Positions 29,955 to 37,680 of a stretch of DNA of 64,000 nt are shown in pieces. The position numbers and the translations under genes are program-made. Origin of the DNA: Nocardia exalbida NBRC 100660. GTDB taxonomy: Bacteria; Actinomycetota; Actinomycetes; Mycobacteriales; Mycobacteriaceae. The stretch's first letter is position 1, and every line of letters begins with the position of its first letter. Under the pieces are notes generated by a model, which made no database searches, was not told the origin of the DNA, and saw only the letters and a program-made list of their open reading frames with translations. The stretch spans positions 124,001 through 188,000 of the forward strand of contig NZ_BAFZ01000007.1 in NCBI RefSeq assembly GCF_000308575.1, written 5' to 3'.

Positions 29955-30424
29955 CAATGTCCCATCGAGATCGGATCGTGCTGTCGCGTAGCCGTTTTCA
30001 AGGCCTCCAGCAAGTCGTGTAATTCGGTGTCCAGCCGCGCCAGGCGTTCGGCGTCGAAGCCGGGAAGATGTCCGCCGATCGCGGCGGCGAATGCTCGGCG
30101 GAACTCGGCCAGACGGGCCCGCCCGGCCGGGGTGAGTTCGACGATCACGGCCCGGAAGTCCTCCGGGTCCTTGCGCCGGCTCGCGAAACCTTCCGCGACC
30201 AGCTTGCCGATCAGCGCCGTTGCCGCCGGCTGTGAACATCGGTCGATCCTGGCGAATTCGCTGACCCGCAGCGCTCCGTGTTCGTCGAGCACCGCCAGTG
30301 CCCGCAACATCGCGCGCGGCAGGTCGTCGCCGCTGATCACCCCGGCCAGCCGAGTGAGCCTGCCCGCGGTGACGAGAAGGTCGACGACGATGTCATCCGC
30401 TGCGTTCACCTGAGCTTGCTGCAC
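29954..30424 (-). CDS. MarR family regulator
   Basis: A 156-residue winged-helix regulator. The recognition helix is in FARIDRCSQPAATALIGKLV, with the wing at RRKDPEDFRAVIVELTPAGRARL. The GTG at 30424 is taken as start. Upstream, an AT-rich stretch (30428-30470) holds a -10-like TATGTAATAAT on this strand. It heads a two-gene operon with the MFS gene and probably represses it. Confidence 0.88.
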   Translation of the reverse strand: MQQAQVNAADDIVVDLLVTAGRLTRLAGVISGDDLPRAMLRALAVLDEHGALRVSEFARIDRCSQPAATALIGKLVAEGFASRRKDPEDFRAVIVELTPAGRARLAEFRRAFAAAIGGHLPGFDAERLARLDTELHDLLEALKTATRQHDPISMGH

Positions 30425-30492
30425 AGGAAATATTATTACATAGGCTAACTATCTATTGGCGGTGAAGTCGGCCACATGATCGGAAGCGGGGT

Positions 30493-30526
30493 GCCCCCGG
30501 TGGAGCGACCGGCTCCATCGGGGGGC
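30493..30526 (-). terminator. Imperfect GC-rich hairpin after the cupin gene
   Basis: GCCCCCGGTGGAGC (30493-30506) and GCTCCATCGGGGGGC (30512-30526) pair with one wobble and one bulge. It lies 60 bp beyond the stop of the leftward cupin gene at 30586 and upstream of the marR promoter, so it probably insulates the two units. Confidence 0.55.
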
Positions 30527-30585
30527 TATCGCAGGTGAACCGGACTGGCGTCAAAGCTGTTGTCCGACAGGGCCACTCGAACGGA

Positions 30586-31050
30586 TCAAACCTTTTCCTC
30601 GTAGCGGATGTCGTATTTCGCCGCGATCGGATTGATCTTCACCGGGTCCAGCGCCCCATCGGTCAGTACCGACGCACCGGCTTCGAAGAGGTCCTCGAGG
30701 TAGCACTCCCAGCCGCCGGGTGAGGAGATCTGGAGTACCCGTGGGGGTGGCTGCGACCCGCAGCGCAGGGCGTGGGGCACGCCGTGTGGAAGCAGTATGA
30801 ACATGCCTCGGGTCGCGGAGAGTGTCCGATCGTCGAATTCGACGTCGAGTGTGCCTTCGAGTACGTAAATGCACTCGTCGGCGACGTGGTGGGTATGCCG
30901 GGGAATGTCGCGCGCGAGGGTCACCTCCAGCAAGGAGAACCTGCCTTCGGTGTCGGCGGTGGTGGCTTTCACCGCGAAGGCGGGCGGCAACGGCACCCGG
31001 CCTGCCCGTGCCTCGCCTGGGTCCAGGACGCGGAAACGATTGTGGGACAT
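30586..31050 (-). CDS. Cupin domain protein
   Basis: A 154-residue single-domain cupin. The metal-site motif is HTHHVADECIYVLEGTLDV, and the second motif is LPHGVPHALRCG. Such proteins can be small dioxygenases, isomerases or sensors; the substrate is unknown. It is divergent from a TetR gene at 31113 with a 15-bp palindrome between them, so it is likely that regulator's target. Confidence 0.83.
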   Translation of the reverse strand: MSHNRFRVLDPGEARAGRVPLPPAFAVKATTADTEGRFSLLEVTLARDIPRHTHHVADECIYVLEGTLDVEFDDRTLSATRGMFILLPHGVPHALRCGSQPPPRVLQISSPGGWECYLEDLFEAGASVLTDGALDPVKINPIAAKYDIRYEEKV

Positions 31051-31077
31051 GAACTGCTACCCTTCGATGAGATGAAA

Positions 31078-31092
31078 CGGAATCGGATTCCG
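31078..31092. promoter_or_regulatory. 15-bp palindrome, probable TetR operator
   Basis: CGGAATC-G-GATTCCG is a perfect inverted repeat around one central base. A related overlapping repeat, AATCGGA/TCCGATT with a 7-bp spacer, follows at 31081-31101. It lies between the divergent cupin and TetR genes, 20 bp before the TetR ATG. Confidence 0.7.
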
Positions 31093-31112
31093 CTTCCGAT
31101 TGAAGGGTAAAC

Positions 31113-31721
31113 ATGGAGGGATCGCCGGTGTCAAGGCCACCATCGCCCAGTCCGCGGCGCGCGGACGCCGCGCTCAATCGCGCCCGCATCCTGGCCGCGG
31201 CTCGCGCGCTGTTCGCCGAGCGCGGCAGTGTGGTGCAACTGCCCGAGATCGCTCGCGCCGCGGGAGTCGGTATCGGTACCGTCTACCGTCATTTCCCCAC
31301 CCAGGCCGACCTCATCGAGGCAGCGGCCGCGCAGCGCTTCGCCGAGATCGAGGAATTCGCCCGCACCGAATGCCTGCGTGCCGAGCCGGGGGAAGGGCTC
31401 GCCCGCTACCTGCGCCACGTAGGCGAGGTGCTGACCGCCGACCGGGGCTTGTCGGCGGCCATCGAGGCGGCGCGGCAGTCGGCGGGCAGCGCGCCGCGCG
31501 GCGAATCGCGCAGCGGGCTCGAGGAGGTGATCGGCGAGCTCGTCGAGCGGGATCGGGCGGCCGGGATGGTGCGCGACGACTGCACCGTGACCGACGTCTA
31601 CATGATCGTCGGCGCGATGTCCGCGACCATCGGCAACGGTAGCGGTGATTGGCGGCGGCTCGTGGAGATCGTTCTGGACGGCCTGCGCCCCGGCGCGGCC
31701 GGTAGACGCTCGAACGAGTGA
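31113..31721 (+). CDS. TetR family regulator
   Basis: A 202-residue TetR protein. The DNA-binding helices are VVQLPEIARAAGVGIGTVYR with HFPTQADLIEAAAAQRF after it. The C-terminal domain begins ARTECLRAEPGEGLARYL and is typical of the TetR_C group that controls oxidoreductases. It is divergent from the cupin gene over a palindromic operator. Its stop lies 1 bp from the stop of the convergent FAD oxidoreductase. Confidence 0.9.
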   Translation: MEGSPVSRPPSPSPRRADAALNRARILAAARALFAERGSVVQLPEIARAAGVGIGTVYRHFPTQADLIEAAAAQRFAEIEEFARTECLRAEPGEGLARYLRHVGEVLTADRGLSAAIEAARQSAGSAPRGESRSGLEEVIGELVERDRAAGMVRDDCTVTDVYMIVGAMSATIGNGSGDWRRLVEIVLDGLRPGAAGRRSNE

Positions 31722-31722
31722 G

Positions 31723-33120
31723 TCAGCCGGGGGCTATGTTCGCGTTGCGGTGGAAGACGTTGCACGGGTCGTAGGCGGCCTTGATGCGGGCCAGCTTCGC
31801 GTATTTGACGCTTCCGTAGGATTCGCGGACCCGGTCGCGGTCCGTGTCCGTCATGAAGTTCACATACCCGCCGCGGTTGGAAGCCATGGGGCGCAACGCT
31901 TCCCACGTCCTGCGCACCCAGTCCCGGTCGAGGGCGAGCGTCTCGGCGTCGGGCGCCATCGCGGTGATATTGCACCCGTAGTGCGGGGTGCGCGCGCCGC
32001 CGAACGCCGTGTCGTCCTCACCGACGGTGCTGAACGCGCCGCTGAGCGGAAAGATCGGCATGAACGACAGCGGCGCGGTTTTCTCGGCGGCGTTCGTGGT
32101 CAGGACCGCGATCACGTCGTTCGAGAAATCGCCGAGGTCGAGCGCCTTCTCGTACCCGCGCAAGCCCCACGGCGCCGCGCCGTCGAGCATCCGTTGCAGC
32201 CTGGCGTAGGGGACGGGGCCGAGGAACTCGAACAGCGGCGGCAGTGCTTCGCGGATCGGCGCCACCGCGGCGGTGTGCTCCTCGGCTGTGCCGAAACCCG
32301 CCACGATCAGGGCGTGCCCCGCCCGGCCGTGGTATCGCTCCGGAACGAAAGGCGCCGACGGCGCCGACATCGCCAGCGCTATCAACGCGCCCGACCGACG
32401 CGGCAGAGTAGGAATGAACTCACGGATCAGGCGCAGAGCATCCGTCCCGTCCGGCATGTCCCAGAAGAACAGGCCGAGGTGCACTTCCGGCCCGACGTGA
32501 TGCAGGCGGTATTCGAATTCGGTGACGACGCCGAAATTGCCGCCGCCCCCGCGCAATGCCCAGAACAAATCCGCGTTCTCGTTCTCGGACGCCCGCAGCA
32601 CCTGGCCGTCGGCGAGAACCACCCGCGCCGAGACGAGGTTGTCGATGGCCAGTCCGGCCATGCGGGTCAGCCAGCCCATGCCGCCGCCGAGGGTGAGGCC
32701 GCCGACGCCGGTGTCGCTGACCACCCCGCCGGTCACCGCCAGCCCGTATGCCTGGGTCGCGGCGTCCAGATCCGCCATCGTCGCTCCGCCGCCGACCCGG
32801 GCTCGCTCGGCCTCCGGATTCACCACGACGCCCTTCAGCGCGCTGAGGTTGATCATCAGGCCGCCCTCGCCGACCGCGGTCCCGCTATAGGAGTGGGCGC
32901 CGCCGCGAACGGATATCTCCAGCCCGCGGTCCCGGCCGAAGGCCAGCGCCGCGGACACGTCACCGGGCGACACGCACTGGGCTATCACCGCGGGGTGCCG
33001 GTCGATGTCGGCGTTCCAGATGGCGCGAGCCCGGTCGTACCCGGTATCGCCGGGGCCGAACACCGGCCCGTCCATCGTGGAACGTAGTACCTCGAGATCG
33101 GAATTCACTGTTCGCGTCAT
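31723..33120 (-). CDS. FAD-linked oxidase (BBE-like)
   Basis: A 465-residue flavin oxidase of the PCMH/berberine bridge enzyme family. The FAD domain contains SVRGGAHSYSGTAVG, whose His can carry FAD covalently, and GVGGLTLGGGMGWLTRMAG. The C terminus has the BBE tail YGSVKYAKLARIKAAYDPCNVF. The second covalent Cys of bicovalent members is not evident. Substrates of such enzymes range from sugars to alkaloids; none can be named here. The ATG at 33120 has an AGGA ribosome site 5 nt upstream. Confidence 0.88.
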   Translation of the reverse strand: MTRTVNSDLEVLRSTMDGPVFGPGDTGYDRARAIWNADIDRHPAVIAQCVSPGDVSAALAFGRDRGLEISVRGGAHSYSGTAVGEGGLMINLSALKGVVVNPEAERARVGGGATMADLDAATQAYGLAVTGGVVSDTGVGGLTLGGGMGWLTRMAGLAIDNLVSARVVLADGQVLRASENENADLFWALRGGGGNFGVVTEFEYRLHHVGPEVHLGLFFWDMPDGTDALRLIREFIPTLPRRSGALIALAMSAPSAPFVPERYHGRAGHALIVAGFGTAEEHTAAVAPIREALPPLFEFLGPVPYARLQRMLDGAAPWGLRGYEKALDLGDFSNDVIAVLTTNAAEKTAPLSFMPIFPLSGAFSTVGEDDTAFGGARTPHYGCNITAMAPDAETLALDRDWVRRTWEALRPMASNRGGYVNFMTDTDRDRVRESYGSVKYAKLARIKAAYDPCNVFHRNANIAPG

Positions 33121-33331
33121 GGCATCCTCCCAGCTGGTGGGCCCCGACGACTTGTTGGGTGACGAGCCGGCAGTTCGACTCGTGACGGCACCGATCCCGA
33201 CCTGCGGTGCCACTGGAAAACGCCCCCGCCTATGCGCATATGGCGCGTGTCACATCTTAGTTCATCGGCTCAGCCGCCGACAGCCACTCGGGACAGGGCG
33301 CGCCGTCGACCCGGCGCGCCCATGCCCCGGC

Positions 33332-34387
33332 TCAGGCCGGCTGCGCCACCGGACGGTGCGCGGCGCCGAACAGTTGCGCGTCCCCGTGGGCGCGCTTGAA
33401 GAACAGATGCGCGTCGTGTTCCCAGGTGATCGCGATGCCGCCGTGCAGCTGAACGGTCTCGGCCGCGATGGCGGTGAGTGCTTCCGAGCAGTGCACGCGG
33501 GCGGCCCAGACGTCTTCGGCGGCCGACGGGCTGTCCGCCGCCACCGACGCGGTCGCCGCGATGGACGCGGACCGGGCCGATTCCAGCAGCACGTACATGT
33601 CCGCCATCCGGTGCTTGAGCGCCTGGAAGCTGCCGATCACCCGGCCGAACTGCACCCGGGACTTGGCGTATTCCACCGTCATCTCGAGGCAGCGGTCGGC
33701 GGCCCCGACCTGCTCGGCGGCCAGCGCCGCCCACGCGATGCGGCGCAGCCGGGCGACGGCCGCCGCCTGGTCGCCCGAGCCGAGCCGTCGGGCGGGCACG
33801 TCGGCGAAACCGACTTCGGCCAGCTTGCGGGTGGGGTCCATGGTGGGCGCGGATCGCCGGGTGACACCCGGCGCGGTGGGTTCGACCTCGAACAGGCCGG
33901 TCCGGGTGACGACGACGAGGGTGTCCGCCGACATCCCGTCGAGCACGTAGTGCGCGGTCCCGGTGAGGGCGCCGTCCGTCTCACGCACGCCCGGTTCGTC
34001 CCAGCCGCGCTCGTCCGCCCAGCAGACCGCGATCGTGCGCGTGCCCTCCGCCGCCTCGGGCAGTAGCCGCGCGCAGGCTTCGGCATCGCCCGACAGCAGC
34101 ACGGCCTGCGCGCCGAGCACGGCCGAGCCGAGCATCGGCACCCCGGCGAGCGTGCGGCCCAATTCGCCCACCACCAGCGAGGATTCGACCAAGCCCGCGC
34201 CGAAGCCGCCGAACTCCTCGGGGATCGCCAGCGCGGCGACGCCGATCTGCTCGCACAGCAGCCGCCACAGGGCCGGGTCGTAGCCGAGTTCGGTGTGCAT
34301 CGCGGCGCGCACCGCCGCCGACCCGGCGTGCTTGGTCAGCAGCGCCCGCACCGAGGCGAGGAATTCCTCGTGTTCGGCGGTGCTCAT
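33332..34387 (-). CDS. fadE33: Acyl-CoA dehydrogenase, FadE33-like
   Basis: A 351-residue acyl-CoA dehydrogenase subunit with the shortened form seen in steroid-degrading heteromeric enzymes. Sequence landmarks are GVAALAIPEEFGGFGAG, EYAKSRVQFGRVIGSFQALKHRMADM and VQLHGGIAITWEHDAHLFFKRA. M. tuberculosis FadE31, FadE32 and FadE33 occur as adjacent genes of the KstR2 regulon and form mixed tetramers. The order here supports the fadE33 assignment, but FadE28 or FadE18 types look similar. It is last in the operon and is separated from the fadE32-like gene by tandem hairpin repeats. GAAAGGA precedes the ATG. Confidence 0.78.
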   Translation of the reverse strand: MSTAEHEEFLASVRALLTKHAGSAAVRAAMHTELGYDPALWRLLCEQIGVAALAIPEEFGGFGAGLVESSLVVGELGRTLAGVPMLGSAVLGAQAVLLSGDAEACARLLPEAAEGTRTIAVCWADERGWDEPGVRETDGALTGTAHYVLDGMSADTLVVVTRTGLFEVEPTAPGVTRRSAPTMDPTRKLAEVGFADVPARRLGSGDQAAAVARLRRIAWAALAAEQVGAADRCLEMTVEYAKSRVQFGRVIGSFQALKHRMADMYVLLESARSASIAATASVAADSPSAAEDVWAARVHCSEALTAIAAETVQLHGGIAITWEHDAHLFFKRAHGDAQLFGAAHRPVAQPA

Positions 34388-34401
34388 CGGTGTCCTTTCG
34401 C

Positions 34402-34613
34402 GCATGAGCGGGAGCCCTGCGTGGTGACGCTGCGCTGCCGCCTCCGGGCCTGACCGCTCATGCTGTGGTTGTTGGTCGCATGAGCGGGGCCCTGCGTGGT
34501 GACGCTGCGCTGCCGCCTCCGGGCCTGACCGCTCATGCTGTGGTTGTTGGTCGCATGAGCGGGGCCCTGCGTGGTGACGCTGCGCTGCCGCCTCCGGGCC
34601 TGACCGCTCATGC
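34402..34613 (-). repeat. Three tandem hairpin repeats in the fadE operon
   Basis: Three near-identical units of 61-62 bp lie at 34402-34463, 34478-34538 and 34553-34613, each separated by the same 14-bp spacer TGTGGTTGTTGGTC (period 75-76 bp). Each unit begins GCATGAGCGG and ends CCGCTCATGC, which are exact reverse complements. Next to them GGCCC and GGGCC extend the stem with a 3-nt bulge, leaving a loop of about 30 nt. The TGA stop of the fadE32-like gene lies inside the right-hand unit. Related units occur at 60801-60998. Confidence 0.9.
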
Positions 34614-35636
34614 GATGCCTCGCGCGGCGCGATCGGAGTCGGTGTCCTCCCGCAGCGCCCGTGCGATCCGGGCACGATGCAGATCCGGTGTGCCCCAGGC
34701 CGAACGCAGTGCGGTCACCTTGGTCAACCACAGGGAGAGGTCGTACTCGGCGGTGTAACCGATCGCGCCGTGCACCTGGAGGGCGGCGCGAGCCGCACGG
34801 TAGGCGGCATCGCCGCAGGCGATCACGGCGGCCGACACGTCCCGGCTCCCGGTGGTTCCGGCCATGGTCAGCGCGGCCCGGTGGAGCAGTGGCTCGGCCA
34901 GGTCCAGCGCGATCAGCACGTCCGCGAGCTTCTGCTTCACGGCCTGGAACTCGCCGATCGGCTTGCCGAACTGCTTGCGTTGCTTGGCGTATTCGGTCGA
35001 CGCGTGCAGCAGCGCCTTGCCGGCGCCGAGCAGCTGAGCCGCGCAGGCCAGCGCGCCGGTGTCGAAGCCGGCGGCGGCGGCCGCGCGGATTTGATCGCCC
35101 TCGGCGACGGTCTCGGCCGCGGCGACCGTGCACAAGCGGCGGGCGGGATCGACCGATCGCACCAGGCCGGTGCGGTTCCCGGTGGACAGCTGATTCTCGC
35201 CGGCCAGCAGGACCACCTCGGCGGTGTCGGCGTCCAGGGCGACGCCGGGGCCGAGCGGCGCGAAGGCGACGGTGCCGAGCGCCGCGCCCTCGGCGAAGCC
35301 GGGCAACCACCGTGCCGCCAGATCCTGGTCCGGAAGCGCTTGCAGCAGGGCCGGAATCGCCGCGGCGGTCTCCACCAGCGGTCCGGGCACGGCCGCGCGC
35401 CCGAGTTCCTGGAACGCCACGACCAGATCGATCGGCTCGGCGCCGATGCCGCCGTGCTGCTCCGCGACGGCCAGTCCGAGCACACCGGCGTCGGCCAGCT
35501 GCCGGATCAGCGCGCGACCCGGCCCGCTGTCGCCCGATGCCCACGCGCGCACGGCGGCGGGCACGCGGCCCGCTTCCAGCAGTTTGCGCAGGCTGGCGCC
35601 GAAATCGAGTTGTTCGGGGCTGAGCGCGAATCTCAT
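34608..35636 (-). CDS. fadE32: Acyl-CoA dehydrogenase, FadE32-like
   Basis: A 342-residue short acyl-CoA dehydrogenase subunit. It has LGLAVAEQHGGIGAEPIDLV at the N-terminal helical domain, EYAKQRKQFGKPIGEFQAVKQKLADV and LQVHGAIGYTAEYDLSLWL. The last resembles the FAD-binding end of the family. It overlaps the fadE31-like gene by ATGA. Its stop codon TGA is part of the GCATGAGCGG terminus of a hairpin repeat, so the repeat may have defined or altered its C terminus. Assignment to FadE32 rests on gene order. Confidence 0.78.
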   Translation of the reverse strand: MRFALSPEQLDFGASLRKLLEAGRVPAAVRAWASGDSGPGRALIRQLADAGVLGLAVAEQHGGIGAEPIDLVVAFQELGRAAVPGPLVETAAAIPALLQALPDQDLAARWLPGFAEGAALGTVAFAPLGPGVALDADTAEVVLLAGENQLSTGNRTGLVRSVDPARRLCTVAAAETVAEGDQIRAAAAAGFDTGALACAAQLLGAGKALLHASTEYAKQRKQFGKPIGEFQAVKQKLADVLIALDLAEPLLHRAALTMAGTTGSRDVSAAVIACGDAAYRAARAALQVHGAIGYTAEYDLSLWLTKVTALRSAWGTPDLHRARIARALREDTDSDRAARGIA

Positions 35637-36775
35637 CGGCTGCTTCCTCTCGGTAGTCCGAGCAGCCGCTCGGCGATGATGTTGCGCTGGATCTCGTTGG
35701 TGCCCGCGTAGATCGGGCCGGACAGCGCGAACAGGTATCCGTCGGTCCACGGCCCGGAACGTTCCGCGGACGCGCCGAGCACGTCGAGCGCGGTCTCGTG
35801 CATGGCGATGTCCAGCTCGGACCAGAAGACCTTCGTGATCGAGGATTCCGCGCCCAGCTTGCCGCCCTCGTCGAGGCGGGTGACCGTGCCGAAGGTGTGC
35901 AGCCGGTAGGCCTCGCTGCCGATCCAGGCGTCCACCACGGCGTCGCGTTGTGCGGTGTTGTCCTCGTCGCCCGCCTCGCGCCACAGATCGATCAGCCGCT
36001 GGGCGGTGGCGCTGAACCGGCCGGGGCTGCGCAGCGAGAGACCGCGTTCGTTGCTGGAGGTGCTCATCGCCACCCGCCAGCCCTCGCCGGGTGCGCCGAT
36101 CACATCGCGGTCGGGCACGAACACGTCGTCGAGGAAGATCTCCGCGAAGCCGGGTTCGCCGTCCAGCTGCGGGATCGGGCGCACCGAGACGCCGTCGGCG
36201 GTCAGCGGGAACATCACGTAGGTGAGTCCCTTGTGCCGCTCGGCCTCGGGATCGCTGCGGAACAGCCCGAACGCCCAGTCCGCGAAGGAGGCGCGCGAAC
36301 TCCAGGTCTTCTGGCCGCTCAGCAGCCAGCCGCCGCTGGTGCGCCGGGCCGTCGAGCGGATACCGGCCAGGTCGCTGCCTGCTTCCGGCTCCGACCAGGC
36401 CTGCGCCCAGATGTCGTCTCCGCGCGCCATCCGCGGCATGATCCGCTCCAGCTGTTCGGGCGTGCCGTGTTCGAACAGCGTGGGGGCCAGCAGGAATATG
36501 CCGTTCTGGCTGACCCGCCCCGGCGCGCCCGCCGCGTAGTACTCCTGCTCGAACAGCACCCATTCCAGCAGCGAGGCGTCGCGCCCGCCGAACTCCTCCG
36601 GCCAGGCGACCACCGAGAGCCGGGCGTCGGCGAGGGTGCGCTCCCAGGCGCGGTGCGCCTCGAATCCTGCCTTCGTGTCCATCGAGGCCAGCGGTTTCGC
36701 GGGTTTGTTCGCGGCGAGGAATTCGCGGACCTCCCGCTGGAATTCCTGGGTCGCCTGGTCGAGATCCAGATCCAC
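35633..36775 (-). CDS. fadE31: Acyl-CoA dehydrogenase, FadE31-like
   Basis: A 380-residue full-length acyl-CoA dehydrogenase. Landmarks are LSVVAWPEEFGGRDASLLEW, WAQAWSEPEAGSDLAGI, RTSGGWLLSGQKTWSS and GPIYAGTNEIQRNIIAERLLGL. It is expected to pair with the shorter subunits downstream to dehydrogenate CD-ring-derived acyl-CoA thioesters. The GTG start at 36775 shares a base with the stop of the enoyl-CoA hydratase gene. A strongly coupled operon with fadD3 at its head supports a KstR2-regulon role. Confidence 0.83.
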   Translation of the reverse strand: MDLDLDQATQEFQREVREFLAANKPAKPLASMDTKAGFEAHRAWERTLADARLSVVAWPEEFGGRDASLLEWVLFEQEYYAAGAPGRVSQNGIFLLAPTLFEHGTPEQLERIMPRMARGDDIWAQAWSEPEAGSDLAGIRSTARRTSGGWLLSGQKTWSSRASFADWAFGLFRSDPEAERHKGLTYVMFPLTADGVSVRPIPQLDGEPGFAEIFLDDVFVPDRDVIGAPGEGWRVAMSTSSNERGLSLRSPGRFSATAQRLIDLWREAGDEDNTAQRDAVVDAWIGSEAYRLHTFGTVTRLDEGGKLGAESSITKVFWSELDIAMHETALDVLGASAERSGPWTDGYLFALSGPIYAGTNEIQRNIIAERLLGLPRGSSR

Positions 36776-37680
36776 TACGTCGTTCCGTTCTGTTCTGCGG
36801 TGCCCGCCGACGCCTTCATCGACTTGGCGTTCATGCCGCCGAGGGAGTCGGCGCCGACTTCGGCGTTGTGCGCGTGCGCGAAGTGGTGCAGCCCGAAGAC
36901 CGAGTCCATGCCCGACCGCATGCCCATCAGGTCCTCGGCCTGGTTGACCGCCTTCTTCGTCAGCGCGAGACCGAACTGCGGCATGGTGGCGATCTTCTCG
37001 GCCAGCGCCAGCGTCTCGGTCTCCAGCTCGGCGCGGGGCACCACCCGGTTGACCATGCCCCATTCCTTGGCCTGCGCGGCGCCGAACCGGTCGCCGGTGA
37101 ACAGGAATTCCTTGGCCGCGCGCGGACCCATCACCCACGGGTGCGCGAAGTACTCGACGCCCGGAATACCCATGCGGACCACGGGATCGGAGAAGAACGC
37201 GTCGTCGGAGGCGATGATCAGATCGCACACCCAGGCCAGCATGAGCCCGCCCGCGATGCAGGCGCCCTGCACCATGGCGATGGTCGGCTTCGGAATCTCC
37301 CGCCAGCGCCTGCACATGCCGAGGTAGACCTCGAGTTCCCGGGCGAAGCGCTGATCGCCACCGGCGCGGTCCACGTGGTCCCACCACAGCGCCGCTTTGT
37401 TCTGGTACCGCACGTGGTGATCGCGGCCCGGCGTGCCGATGTCGTGCCCGGCGCTGAAGTGTTTACCGTTGCCCGCCAGCACGATCACGCCGACCTCGGG
37501 GTCCTCCACGGCGCGCTCGAAGGCGGCGTCGATGGCGTAGGTCATCACCGAGTTCTGCGCGTTGCGGTAGTCCGGCCGGTTCAGCGTGACGATCGCGACG
37601 CGACCGCGCCGCTCATAGGTGACGACTTCACCTTCGTCCGGGATCGCCGGACCCTCGTTCGGGGTTGCCGGTTCCGACAT
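36775..37680 (-). CDS. Enoyl-CoA hydratase/isomerase of the HIP operon
   Basis: A 301-residue crotonase-family protein. The oxyanion-hole segments are VLAGNGKHFSAGHDIG and VQGACIAGGLMLAWVCDLI. EYFAHPWVMGPRAAKEFLFTGD lies at the position of the second catalytic residue. An insertion of about 35 residues (HVRYQNKAALWWDHVDRAGG region) distinguishes it from short hydratases. It is coupled on both sides (1-bp overlaps) between fadD3 and the fadE31-like gene. It resembles EchA13-type proteins of Rhodococcus steroid clusters; the exact step is not assigned. Confidence 0.85.
   Translation of the reverse strand: MSEPATPNEGPAIPDEGEVVTYERRGRVAIVTLNRPDYRNAQNSVMTYAIDAAFERAVEDPEVGVIVLAGNGKHFSAGHDIGTPGRDHHVRYQNKAALWWDHVDRAGGDQRFARELEVYLGMCRRWREIPKPTIAMVQGACIAGGLMLAWVCDLIIASDDAFFSDPVVRMGIPGVEYFAHPWVMGPRAAKEFLFTGDRFGAAQAKEWGMVNRVVPRAELETETLALAEKIATMPQFGLALTKKAVNQAEDLMGMRSGMDSVFGLHHFAHAHNAEVGADSLGGMNAKSMKASAGTAEQNGTT

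Noticed and set aside
34402..34613. CRISPR array
   Set aside because: The repeats are 61-62 bp, the spacers are identical and only 14 bp long, and no cas genes are present.
34402..34675. Open frame across the tandem repeats with a repeated Gly-Pro-Glu-Ala-Ala-Ala peptide, possibly extending FadE33 N-terminally
   Set aside because: The FadE33-like protein has a good ribosome site and start at 34387. The repeat period is a multiple of three (75 bp) for two units, which keeps a frame open by chance.
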